DNA from: Rhynchopus sp. YZ270_cl-10
Taxonomy: Eukaryota; Euglenozoa; Diplonemea; Diplonemida; Diplonemidae
Length of the DNA stretch: 64,000 bases
Reading direction: 5' to 3'
Assembly: GCA_964035575.1 (NCBI GenBank)
Contig: OZ037929.1
Span: forward strand, 124,001 to 188,000
The notes below the pieces were generated by a model. It did no database searches. It saw only the letters and a program-made list of their open reading frames with translations, and had not been told where the DNA came from. This document shows, one piece after another, positions 9,481 through 19,065 of the stretch. Numbering within the stretch: the stretch's first letter is position 1; every line of letters begins with the position of its first letter. The position numbers were made by a program, and so were the translations under genes.

Positions 9481-11153
9481 CTAGGCCCGAGGCTTTGTCC
9501 TCACTATGAAGCCACCATAGGAGGCTACCGCTGCTGGCTGTGGTGGTGCTGTGGTCGTTGCTTGGACAGGGATCGTGTGAACAGGGTTAGCTTCTTTGAG
9601 CGCAACGTTGTGGACGTAGGCAGGCCGAGGGAGCGTGGACGGGTCGCGGTCGAAGTGTGGGTGGATGTTTGAGGCGGAGACCAGCGAGGTGTCAATGTGG
9701 TGCCCGCCGTTGCCGGGCATGAGGGCGTGCGGCTCGTTGCCCCCTTCGCTCGCGACCATGCGGGCGAGGGTCGCGCGGCATTTCCCACAGAGGACATGCT
9801 GTGCAGGAGAGTGGAGAAGTGCATGGAAGTGGACCGACACCTTCGCACGGTCCTCTTCACTGAGTGCGTGGCCCTGCATTGCGTGGATTTCTGCATCGAC
9901 AGAGGCGGCGCGCACCTTGGCGACCATGTGGTCCTCCTCCTTGACTTTGTGCAGCAGCGCAGTCAGCTCGGCCACCTGCGCCGCCAGGAAGCGGTTCTGC
10001 TCCTGGTAGTGTGCGTTCACAAAGCCGCCCGCGCGTTCCACGATGTCATCCTTCTCCTGCAACTTCAACTTCGCCTCGAGACCCTCAGAGGCTTGTTCGT
10101 ACGCCTCGCGTAGCTGCACCTCAAGCTTCTCTTTGTGTTCGGTAAGGTCCTCAACAGCCTGAAAGGAGGGCAAAGGTGTGAGGTGGGAGAAGGGGGTGTT
10201 ACATGGTGGGGAAGAACCAAAACATCGGGGAATTTTTTTTCTGGCGAGGGGTGGGGTGGGTGTGTGGTGCCATACAGCGCCTAGACGGAGGTGCTCCCCT
10301 TCTTTGACCTCGAGGTCCGCATGGAGGGCGCTGTTCTGTCGGAGCTGTGGTGTTTTGTGTTTTGTGTTGTATTTTTGTTACGATTTGGGTACGGGGCGGA
10401 GAAATTTAAGAAAAATTTGTTGGATGAACCTAAGCCTCTCGCTGCTTGGTCACCTTGAATAAGATCTGTTGGATATAAAAGAAAAATACGAGCTTGTTTT
10501 CTCTTCAGCATCATGTGTGTGTGTAGTGCTGTGTGCGCCATACCAAAGCATCGTACTTCAGCTGCAGGTCCGACGGGATGATGTTGCCCACTGCCGGCTG
10601 CCCAGCAACGCCGTCGCCAAGGAGCAGGCGTTTGTTCTCGTCGAGGAGCACACGGTACTTCGCCTCCCACAGACGGACCTGGTTGCGCAGCTCCTGGAAG
10701 AGTGAGAGAGAGGGAGAGAGTACATTGAGAAAATTGTGATAAAAAGACCCTATGCAGCTATTGTGGAAAACATCATATTATGCATACATTGGTGTCGTTC
10801 ATGCTGTCCAAATCTGTTCCGAGGACACCCATGTTTGCTATTCGTGTGGCGTCTGGGTTTGCAGGAGCAGGGTCGGCTACGGCACCACCGGTGGCTGGCT
10901 TGGGTGGCGCAGTTCCTGCTGCTGCTGCTGGTGGTGCTGTGGTGGCAGCGGTCGCCCCCGCAGCAGCGTCCCGCTCGCGCCTGAGGTACGCGCCCAGCTC
11001 GCGCCGGTTCTTCATCTTGACCTTCTTGTCGCGGCGCAGCCAGTACCACACCTTGGTCCCGCCGTCGCTGCTGCGGCTGTGCTCCTCCTTCCACTCATTG
11101 CTCTTAAGGGCCTCCTGCACGAGCTTCTCCTCCGCAGGGTCTGCCAAGGACAT
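9481..11153 (-). CDS. Coiled-coil protein of unknown function (4 exons, 420 aa)
   Basis: Exons 10788-11153, 10544-10693, 10276-10344 and 9481-10158; all introns are phase 0, begin GTATG and end AG. Residues 1-65 form a compact basic segment with VWYWLRRDKKVKMKNRREL. Residues ~66-120 are Ala/Pro/Thr-rich linker. Residues ~125-330 are long heptad-rich helices (ELRNQVRLWEAKYRVLLDEN, LTEHKEKLEVQLREAYEQ), then a segment with CGKC and two His near residue 320 that might bind metal. The C-terminal ~90 residues are low complexity. The start at 11153 is the first ATG after an AG (CATATTCCAG). The architecture would suit a cytoskeletal, basal-body or scaffold protein, but no family is recognised. A family A hairpin lies in intron 2. 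Confidence 0.75.
10411..10463. repeat. Family A hairpin inside an intron
   Basis: TTGGATGAACCTAAGCCTCTC followed by GCTGCTTGGTCACCTTGA: the arms CCTAAGC and GCTTGG pair (with a G-T), as do TGA and TCA. It sits in intron 2 of the coiled-coil gene, so some copies are transcribed and removed. Confidence 0.55.
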
Positions 11154-11966
11154 TGCGTTGCAAGGTTGTGTGTGTGGCACACAAGGCCCGCCTGGAATAT
11201 GGGTTACAAAAAAAAATGCTTATTTGAGGAAAAGCAGACGCCGTGCAAGGACGGCACAAAAAAAAAACTGTAGATGCAGGCACCTCCGACTGACCCATTG
11301 TACGATGCCAGCCATCCGGATAAAACCACAAAGTACCCTGCGGCCTACAACAGTAGATGTAAAAAGGGAAACCTAACGACTACCGGTACACAACCGCTTG
11401 TCAGCCAAAACAAAAAAAAAAAAACACACAGTGAAAAAAGGGGGTACGGTGAGATGGGAGAATTCGTTTAGTTTACTACAAGAGTTCTTTACAGAAGAAG
11501 GGGGTGTTCTTCTTATTGTGCGCAGCTGGAGAGGAGAGGCCTCACGACGGGGGTGTGAAGGGTGGTCATTAGAAGAAGAAGGGTTGTGTTACGCTTCACA
11601 ACAAACGTTGGGTGTGTGAAGTTGGTGTGTTGTGTTTTTTTAGCGGGGGGTGTGGTGTGTTTTACTTTTTTTTCTGTTGTCCCGTACACAATCGACAAAA
11701 GCGATTGTGTACGGGATACAAAAAATGGCAACGCGAAAGAAATGTTTATTTCAAAATACAAAAAAGCCCTGACAGTGTACCTTCAATACACTATCCTACG
11801 CAAAAAGAATGGTTGAAAAGATAAAATATGCCGTGCCTATACACAATGAAACATACACCTTTCAAAAACACACAATACGAATACGTTGCTTGGGGGTAAT
11901 TTTATTTTATAGAATTGTTGGAATAGTGTAGTTGCCACCTTCTACAAAGCTCCACTGTCTTTTATA
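11154..11966. other. Intergenic spacer upstream of the coiled-coil gene
   Basis: No gene recognised. It holds family I copy 2 (11269-11333), a divergent family B copy (about 11900-11957) and a palindrome near 11676-11720 in which GTCCCGTACACAATCG is repeated inverted around AAAAG. Confidence 0.5.
11269..11333. repeat. Dispersed repeat family I, copy 2
   Basis: Counterpart of 1272-1334, with the same blocks TGTAGAT, GCAGGCACCTCCGACTGACC, CCAGCCA, CCGGAT and AAACCACAAAG. It is bordered by poly(A) on one side. Confidence 0.6.
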
Positions 11967-12802
11967 TGGGTCCGTCCGGAAACCCTCCTGGTAAGATTCA
12001 TCCTTTTGGGGGTTTTTTGAGGTTTTTCTGCTCAAAACACCCAAACAACCCAATTTTTTGATACCCACCATACACCTACCACCCCAGAGGGCATATTTTG
12101 GGCATTTATTTTTGTTTATTTCCCCTCCCCCCCTTTTTACTTATATTTTTTTACGTATTTTTGGACATTTCATAAACGTGGCAATGACAGCAGTGAAGTT
12201 CACTTTTTTGTCGAGAAACACGGTAAGAATGGGTGCGACGCACACTTGGTGTCGTTTCGAACCATCTCTGATGATTCTTGTTGTCAGGAGATCCTTACCG
12301 TAGGGGTCATTGTCGGTGCCCTGCGCGAGCTTCCCCACACAGAGGCCTTTGTTATCTCATTCCCTCGTACTCATACGTATCAGTGCACCCTTCTTTCCAT
12401 CAATCTCTTTTCTTCTGTGTACTGCTACCCGAGCAACGGTCGTGTCATTTCAGCGTGTACTCTGACACGGAGGGAACCTTTATTTACTATGGAGTCTCCA
12501 CATCCAAGGTGACCCGCAAAGCAAAAGTCCCTGGCATTGACCCAGTAGATTTGACAGAGGTCAATGAAACCTTGTCAAGGCGGCATGGCAGGATTAAGAG
12601 AAAGAGAGAAGAGATCCAGAAGAACGACAATAAAAGGCTGAAAATCTGATTAAAAAAGCGAAAATATAGCCTCAGACCCCCCCAAAAACCTATTTTCATA
12701 TCAGAATATCACCTAGATGCACTTTTTGTGGGGACATCATCAAAAAAACCCAAAAATACCCAAAAGGATGAATCTTACCAGAGGGGTTTCCGGACGAGTC
12801 CA
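11967..12802. mobile_element. TA-flanked inverted-repeat element carrying a small gene
   Basis: Left end TGGGTCCGTCCGGAAACC and right end (read inward) TGGACTCGTCCGGAAACC continue as inverted repeats for about 45 bp through GGTAAGATTCATCC. TA lies outside both ends (11965-11966, 12803-12804). The 836-bp element contains no transposase but does contain a plus-strand gene-like structure at 12184-12649, so it appears to be a non-autonomous Tc1/mariner-like element with a passenger. Confidence 0.75.
12184..12649 (+). CDS. Passenger protein inside a transposon (3 exons, 107 aa)
   Basis: Proposed exons: 12184-12222, 12288-12376 and 12454-12649, giving 324 nt that stay in frame to a TGA. Intron 1 (65 nt) runs GTAAGA to TTGTCAG and intron 2 (77 nt) runs GTATCA to CATTTCAG. 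The product starts MTAVKFTFLSRNT, has a hydrophobic strand-like middle (ILTVGVIVGALREL), an aromatic stretch TFIYYGVST, and a strongly basic tail (RRHGRIKRKREE...KRLK) that looks like a nuclear signal. No family is recognised. It is on the plus strand, opposite to all host genes. It could be a captured host gene or an element-encoded accessory protein; the intron structure is inferred from splice consensus and frame only. Confidence 0.45.
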
Positions 12803-12890
12803 TATTTTTTTTGTGTTAAATCATCAAAATGTGTTTTCTTAAACTTTTTAAAGTGCTGAACAGCACAACATACACCGCAGGTGGGTGTGG

Positions 12891-14294
12891 TTACACGACG
12901 CGTGTTGTGTACAGCGCGCGTCTGGCGTTCAATTCCGCAAGCTCGTCACGCACCTCAGCCCAGCGTGTGATGTTCACTTTGCGTCGTTTGTAGGCTTCAA
13001 GACTCATTGCGTATAGACGTCTTTCATCGAAGGACTGAAAAGGAGGGTGGGATAATGGTAGTACTGTCATGGGAGCCCATTGGAATACATCAAAAATACA
13101 TCACAATACAGTGAGATGTATTTACGGCAGGGAACCGGAGGGAGGGTGCTTTCCTTCCGGACTGAGGAAGTCGTGCTTCGTAATCAATTAACATACCAAC
13201 AGGGAGTGCTCCCGCCGTGTGGAGAAGAAGTACGCAAACCAACCCACGATGTACGCCTGTAGGGAAAGTTTTTTTTGAAAATTATTTTTGGAAAAAAAAA
13301 TGACACCATACCTGCATGACGAAGAAGCAGATCGGCTCCACCACATCCCACCCCACACAGAGACTCCCGGAGAGTGCAGGAAACGTGAAGAACGAGAACA
13401 CAGCCATCTGCAGTGCTGACCCCTTTGCGACGGCAGCCCAGAACGTAAGTCGCCGCCGTCCCACCTCTTCGTCTGCGCGTGTCTGTTGTGTTGAGGAAGT
13501 GGAAGGTGTGATGTGAGGTGCAAAGACGCAAAGGTGCATTTTGGGGGGAATGACAGTACCTTAACCTCATCCAGGACAGCGAACTCCGCCTCCAGCTCTG
13601 AGATCCGCTTCGTCAGGTCGGGGCAGGGGTCCACTGCAGGCAGGTCCAGCTTCGCGTTCACCGCACGGTATATTTTTGCTGGGAAGAGGTGCACCACTTC
13701 GCCGTCGGTGTGCTGTTTCTTTTTTTTTTTTCCCCGTTTTTTTCGTGATTATTACTCTAAATAGCATTTTGTTTTGCAAAGTGCAATAAATTCCTAATAT
13801 TTACTTAATACACTTCCCACCGACCTAGGACAGAGGAAACCTCTTTGAGGCCAAAAAATCTGAGCAACACCCCTCCCTCCTCCCTACACCCCATACACCC
13901 CTACACATACCACGCCACCCGACTCAAAGAGGTCCTCCAACAGCTGCTCTGCCTGCTGCCGGGTGAGCCCTTCGTCGCCAGCGTTCTGCATGAACTCTTG
14001 CACACCCATGACCTCTTTGCCTTCTTGGAGCAGTTTGTCCTGCAGCCGCAGACCCATTTGCCGTGTCTTGATGTCGTCAAAGGAGACTGAGATGGTTTCG
14101 GGCAGAGCCACATCTACCAGGTCTGCTGCCGCAGAGGAGAAGCGCGTCTGCACCGCACAGACAGTGCTGTGGGTGCGCAGGTGGTTGCGGCTGGACGCAC
14201 CCCGCCTGCCCCCTAGTGTGAACCCATGCGAAACCCGGAGAATTCCTTGCTGCCGTGCCCCACACAACAACCTCGTAAGCTCAGAGGACAGCAT
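12891..14294 (-). CDS. MCU: Mitochondrial calcium uniporter pore subunit (5 exons, 303 aa)
   Basis: Exons 13911-14294, 13560-13712, 13312-13482, 13197-13256 and 12891-13034; all junctions are phase 0 with GTA...AG introns. The first ~55 residues are basic and hydroxylated with no acidic residues until later, as in a mitochondrial presequence. Residues ~60-180 form the matrix N-domain and coiled coil 1 (RISELEAEFAVLDEVK). Two membrane helices (about 190-210 and 225-245) flank the pore loop GWDVVEPICFF. The family signature is WDIMEPVTYF; the Asp and Glu of the selectivity filter are kept while I-M is V-V, and the usual Thr-Tyr after Pro is Ile-Cys. A C-terminal coiled coil follows (RWAEVRDELAELNARR). 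The variant loop resembles the auxiliary WDxxEP subunits of trypanosomatids, so it may be a non-canonical pore subunit of a hetero-oligomer. Confidence 0.85.
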
Positions 14295-14518
14295 TGGGAA
14301 AGGAGGGGGGGGAAATCAAAACAAAAAAAAAAAACTTCAGAGGGTGTACTATGGAGAGAGAGAGGGTGTATTTATTCTGAGAGGGTGTTGGATTGGCTGA
14401 GCTAGGATCGTCTCCGTGAGACACTTAACAGGCTGTGAGAGCTTTGTGAGAGTGTGTGTGAGAGGTCTATGAAGAAGCTTACTGAGAGTTTTGTTTTGTG
14501 CGTAAAGTGTGTAATAAA

Positions 14519-15070
14519 ATATTCTGTGGTGGTGTGGCTGAACGGGGGGGAGCATAAAGTGCGGAAAAGTGCTGAAAAAGTGCGGAAAAAGTGCGAATCA
14601 GCCCCCAAAAAATTTTCCCCCACCTTGTAAAAGTTGAACACTGTGTACTGTAGGTACTGTAGGTACTGTAGGTACGGTTTTCGCACTTTTTCCGCACTTA
14701 TTCGCACTTTTACCATGTTGGCTTGCTGACTGTGTCTGTGTACCTGTGTAGGTACACAGGTACACAGTACCTACAGTACACAGTATTCTGTGGGTACCTA
14801 CCGTACCTGTGTACCTGTGTACCTGTGTACCTGTGTACCTGTGTACCTGTGTACCTGTGTACCTGTGTACCTGTGTACCTGTGTACCTGTGTACCTGTGT
14901 GCCTGTGTATTTGGCAAAGACAGTCAGCAAGCCTACATGCTAAAAGTGCGAACAAGTGCGGAAAAAGTGCTGAAAAAGTGCGGGAAAAGTGCGAATAGGT
15001 GCGGAAAAAGTGCGAGAAAGTGCGGAAAAGTGCGAATCAGACCCCTTCAGCCACACCATGTGGTGATATT
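14519..15070. mobile_element. Family E foldback element, long copy with minisatellite
   Basis: The ends are inverted repeats: AATATTCTGTGGTGGTGTGG plus CTGAA on the left, and the inverse of AATATCACCACATGGTGTGG plus CTGAA on the right. Subterminal arrays of AAAAGTGCGG-type 11-12-mers run inward on both sides (14556-14600, 14680-14715, 14941-15040). The centre is an 8-bp minisatellite plus GTAGGTACT repeats. No protein is encoded. The same ends bound the 97-bp copy at 2216-2312. Confidence 0.65.
14803..14908. repeat. 8-bp minisatellite (GTACCTGT)n
   Basis: About 12-13 head-to-tail copies of GTACCTGT, with one altered copy near the right end (GTGCCTGT). It is flanked on the left by inverted GTACACAGG and 9-10-bp repeats of GTAGGTACT (14640-14680). 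It forms the core of the family E element. Confidence 0.9.
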
Positions 15071-15555
15071 TTTTATTACTGCAATACGCCTCCCCACTGA
15101 CTACCTGGGCAGTGAAGAGGAAACATCTTTGAGGCCAAAAAAATCTCTCCCCGTTCGTAGATCACCCATGGATGGAGCACGGTTCCAATAATAATTGAAT
15201 GCGCGAATGTACTGAATGGTCGACGGCCTGGAAGGGGAAAAAGCTGTCTTTTTTTTGTGGAATCGATTTAAAAAAAGAAGAAGTTGTAAAAGAAAGAAAT
15301 TAGTGAAGAAAGAGAGAGAAAAAATATGCCAGTATGGTTGCTGTGTACCGAATTTGACGAAATTCAACAAAAAAAGAAACGAAAAAAACCACAAGGGTGG
15401 TAGTAATCCTTTAGTTAAAAAAAAACAAAGAAGGTAAGTACCACTCCAAGAGTGAAGCCTAGATACTGCTTTAACGTCTCTCAACGTCTCTACGGACGAG
15501 AAACACTATCAAAAAAAAAACTGCGGGTGATCACACAGTTTTTGAAAAAGAATAA

Positions 15556-15605
15556 AAGTTTGTAAGATGAATCCTAAGCCTCTCTCGTTGCTTACGTCAC
15601 CAAAG
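15556..15605. repeat. Family A hairpin
   Basis: AGTTTGTAAGATGAATCCTA then AGCCTCTCTCGTTGCTTACGTCACC. Arms TAAGC and GCTTA pair around a CTCTCGTT-type loop, and TGA pairs with TCA outside. Confidence 0.6.
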
Positions 15606-15918
15606 AAATTCTTCGCATCTTCTTCGCAATCACTATTTATTTATTTTAAAAAAGGGGGAAAACTACACACTAAAACCCATGGACATTGTCCGCGAGAGGG
15701 CTCCTTGATGGGTAATACGCATGATTTTACGTTATTGTTCTGAATTATTTTTTTTTCCTCTCTTTTTTTGAAGCTTTTTTTCGCACCTCAAAATACACAA
15801 CAAACTGGAATCGCAATATACATAGTTTTTTTTTTTTGTGGAGAAAAACAACAGCTAGAGTTTTTGTTTGACAGTTTTTTTTTTTGGTGTTATGCTATGC
15901 GTGCAAATACAAAAAAGA

Positions 15919-15985
15919 AAGTTTTATAAGATGAAGCTAAGCCACTCATGCTCCTTTGTGCTTCGTCTCACCTTATCATCACAAT
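15919..15985. repeat. Family A hairpin, extended copy
   Basis: TTTTATAAGATGAAGC then TAAGCCACTCATGCTCC, TTTGTGCTTCGTCTCACCTTATC. AAGATGA-GC and GCTTCGTCTCACCTT form the outer and inner stem; the loop is longer than in other copies. Confidence 0.5.
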
Positions 15986-16105
15986 CATATAATAAAGAGC
16001 ATTTGGGGGTTAAACCGTGAGGTTTTTTAAAAAATTAACAGACGGGGGAAAACCAGATTTCTTAGCATCGAATGTCGACTTATTGCTTTGGAGAGAAAAA
16101 AAGAG

Positions 16106-16173
16106 TGGTGCTCCGGGAGGGGTCGATATTGACAGGTCGTTGACAGGTCGTTGACCGACTTCCGAAAGCACCA
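16106..16173. repeat. Family C foldback, 68-bp copy
   Basis: It starts TGGTGCTCCGGGAGG and ends CTTCCGAAAGCACCA, which pair over 7 + 6 bp. Between them lie two tandem TGACAGGTCGT units and a GTTGACCGAC. The 79-bp copy at 37317-37395 has three such units. Confidence 0.7.
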
Positions 16174-16215
16174 GGAGGAGATCAAAAAAAAAAGAGAAAA
16201 AAAAAAGCATAAATA

Positions 16216-16332
16216 CCGTAATCGTAAAAATTGTGGACCGTAAAAATGTTCCAGTTTGCCAAAAAAACCCCAAAAAGTTCCAGAATTTTTACGGTCCAAG
16301 TATTATACGGTCCAAAATTTTTACGATTACGG
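16216..16332. mobile_element. Mini-MITE with TA target site
   Basis: CCGTAATCGTAAAAATTG at the left end is mirrored by CAAAATTTTTACGATTACGG at the right end, with TA outside both. A second nested pair (GGACCGTAAAAAT / ATTTTTACGGTCC) lies inside. At 117 bp it is Stowaway-sized and non-coding. Confidence 0.7.
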
Positions 16333-17634
16333 TAGCTGAAAAGTAGCTGTAGTGTTTATGCAAAATATATTTTTCTTTTTTTTTTTTTGCAATGTCCGTG
16401 GGTCATACAGACCTTTAATAGATGAAAGAAGAGCAATGTGATCTGGCATAAATAGTTGCTAAATCCTGGTGGAATTGGGAAGGGGCAGGGAAGCAGGGGC
16501 GGAGGGGAGGGGATGTAAAAACAAAAAAGACAAAAATAACAGCAAATGGCGAGCATGTTTTTGGGGATAAAAACGGGAAGGGTGAACCCCAACCGTATGT
16601 GGGGGAAATGAGGAAAAAAATAACAGATAAAGAAAAAGTTGTTGTGAAGCGAATAAAAAAAAAATATCGAAAAGAGAAGACCTGAATAAGGCCCTCTCTT
16701 GGGTCAAAAATACTAAAAAAAAAATCTTTTTGTTTTTTTTGAAATCAATGCAATTGAATGACCCCCGGGATAAGGAGTGCAAATATCCACATTGACATAT
16801 TACAGACAGATTTCTCTCCAACAGAAGAAGAAAAAAATAAACACAAAAAAAAATATGAAAAACACGAATCGCATCGATTTTTTATTCGGAAAAAAGGATC
16901 TATTAGTGTTGTTTAATCTCCTTCGTATCATTTTCTCTCTTTCTCTCTCTCTCTCCCTCTTACGCAACGCAGACAAAATATCATAAATCAAAAGACAGCG
17001 CAACAAAAAAAAAGTTTGTTAGGATAACTTTTCTCTTTATTGTATTTGCAAAAAAAAAAGGGAGAACGCTCTATTGAACGTTCCAGAAAAATAAATGTGC
17101 ATTCTCTTGCACAAAAAAAAAACACCAAAAAAGGGAATAGTTTTTTAATAGTGAATACTTCCCAATAGGAAAAGCAGTCACGAACACCCCATATTATGAT
17201 ATAGGTAGCAAACCCGTATGGTGTTGCGCTCAGGCATATAAAAAAAGATGGGAGAAGAAAAAAAAAAAGAGGGTATTTGCGTAGAGTCTAAATTACCGTA
17301 CAATGTATGAAAGATTTTTAAAAAAATGGGTTCATTTTTTTGAATCTTTCAAATAAAAAAATAATGGATGAGAAGTTTTGTAACTGTCTTGATAAAATAA
17401 AAGACTCTCGTGCACATCATTTTACCAAGATGTTACAATGGTTTTTTGTTTTCCTTCTCTCCGCCTTCTGAAGTGATGGTGTTTTGTTTCCTCCTTTTTT
17501 TGTTTTTTTTTTTTGTCACATTAGTTCTTTCGAAATGGTCTCTTTTCGAGGGATTTATTGTGTTTTCCCCCTTTTTCTCTTCTTTCTTTTCGTCGATCAG
17601 ACCCTGCAGACGGAAGCCTTTTTTTTTTTTTTTT

Positions 17635-17680
17635 GGGACCCGCTTTTGGGGAACCTAGGGTATGTACTTAATGTTGGGGG
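17635..17680. repeat. Family H repeat (partial)
   Basis: GGGACCCGCTTTTGGGGAACC then a block like GTACTTAATGTTGG resembles the middle of the 45405-45475 copy (CCCCGCTTGGGGGACC...TGTACTCAATGTTGG). The CCCGC/GGGG parts can pair. Confidence 0.4.
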
Positions 17681-17702
17681 AAAAAAATGGGTCTGTATTA
17701 TG

Positions 17703-17771
17703 ACACAATCGCCTAAGTACCTACCTCAGGAGAGGGTCGGTACTCAATGTTTGGCGAAGCCTTATTTGTTG
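17703..17771. repeat. Family H repeat
   Basis: ACAATCGCCTAAG, GTACTCAATGTT and GCGAAGCCTTaTTTGT occur here in the same order and spacing as in 45405-45475 (ACAATCGCCTAGG ... GTACTCAATGTTGGCCAAAGCC). The segment between differs but keeps a short stem. Confidence 0.55.
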
Positions 17772-18080
17772 TACGACGGAAGGCAAAGAAAAAAAAATGA
17801 AAGGTGAATCTCTGCCTCTTTGTTAAAACAAGAAGAACAAAAAGCAGAAAAAGGCAAAAAAAAAAAATAAATCAAAAACACGCCTCGCGTTGCAGAGAGA
17901 GAGAGAGAGAGACAATAAATCTCAATTTTTTGGGGGTTTAAAAAAACATTAGAGGGAGAAGAAGAAGTTTGTTTCAACTTTGTCGTTTTTGTGTAGAGGA
18001 GGGGGAAGGAAACCCACAAAGCTACCTCAAGAAAGGGTGGGTTGCTGAAGCTTGAGGGTGGGAAATATGTTTTCTTTTTT

Positions 18081-18145
18081 TCTCGAAAACTTAGGTTGTT
18101 TTCGTGGAGACACCCGAAAGATGAAGTCCACTATTTTCTTTTTTT
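18081..18145. repeat. Family B short repeat
   Basis: GAAAACTTAGGTTG, GTGGAGACACCC, then GTCCACTATTTT before poly(T). GTGGA pairs with TCCAC where other copies use TAGTG/CACTA. Confidence 0.5.
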
Positions 18146-18575
18146 TTTATCTCAACAGACAAAAAAAACTGAGAAGCGGTCGATAGGACCACATAGTACT
18201 GCAAAAAAGTTGTTTCCTCGCCCCTTTCCCCCCCTTTTCCCCTCTTCTTGTGTACACAGCGGATTCGTCAGGAGGGACTCCTAGTGAACATTACTAGTCG
18301 CATCGACTTAATGTGTAATACGATAGTCGTAAAACACTGGTCATCAGTTTGGACTAGTAACTCTGATAGTAGCGCCCCTGACTAGTACGTCGTGTAGTTG
18401 TTCGATGCGTTTGACGCTACAGAACGTACCAAGAAGAAAAAAAAATTCAGTGTCTCAAAACACGCCTTTCTTACAACATAAGAAGTTCGCAAGGCGAAAC
18501 TAAGGATCGTGCTTTTAGCTACCTAACCAAAAAAACAGGTTGTCTCAGCCTGCGTTTTTGGTTTTTCTTCTTTTT

Positions 18576-18637
18576 TTTGAAAATTTGGTTGTATTAGTGT
18601 AGCCACCCTAGAGTGTGCTCCACTATATTTTTTTTGT
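18576..18637. repeat. Family B short repeat, best copy
   Basis: TTGAAAATTTGGTTG, TATTAGTGTAGCCACCC, GTGTGCTCCACTATAT, then T(8). The arms TAGTG-AGC-CAC and GTG-GCT-CACTA form an imperfect stem. It is flanked by poly(T) on both sides. Confidence 0.65.
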
Positions 18638-18810
18638 TTTGTCGTGCGCCTCGTGTTTTTTTTTGTCAATAAAAAAATATGAGGCAAATTATTTTCACCC
18701 CAAAATTGTTGCGTGTTTCATATCATTTGATAATCATCTGTTCGGAGAAAATTTTTTTTTTTTGTTCCATGCAAATTAGACAATTGTCTTATTTTTTGTT
18801 TTGTTTTGTT

Positions 18811-18865
18811 TTGAAAGCTTGGTTTGTATTTGGCAGACACCCAAGGATGAACACCACTATTTTTC
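18811..18865. repeat. Family B short repeat (divergent)
   Basis: TTGAAAGCTTGGTTTGTAT, then GCAGACACCC and ACACCACTATTTTTC: the same block order as at 18081-18145, only 700 bp away, but with a weaker stem. Confidence 0.45.
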
Positions 18866-19014
18866 TTCTTCTCCATTTACCATTCTTTCTTTGCATGGAT
18901 TGTATTCTGGTCTAGGGTAAAAAAAAATTTTGTGCAAAAATCCATTCTCCCGTTCACAAAGAGTTAAGAGAGAGGTGCACATGCAACAATACACAACAAC
19001 TATAAAAAAAGAAA

Positions 19015-19065
19015 AGGATATGAGATGACCCCAAGCGCTCTCGTTGCTTAGGTCACCTTGAAAAG
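19015..19065. repeat. Family A hairpin, best copy
   Basis: GAGATGACCCCAAGCGC, TCTCGTT, GCTTAGGTCACCTTGA. Left AGATGACC and AAGC pair with GCTT and GGTCACCT on the right, giving one of the longest stems of the family. Confidence 0.65.

Noticed and set aside
14803-14908. The (GTACCTGT)n and AAAAGTGCGG arrays as a CRISPR array or telomere repeat
   Set aside because: Units are 8-12 bp with no unique spacers, no telomere-like G-strand pattern, and they lie inside an inverted-repeat element in a eukaryotic genome.
18276-18420. Possible inverted-repeat element with ACTAGT motifs (CGTCAGGAGGGACT near 18269, GCGCCCCTGACTAGTACG near 18375)
   Set aside because: The arms match only in short pieces and no target duplication is visible; a link to the 54717 palindrome is not secure.
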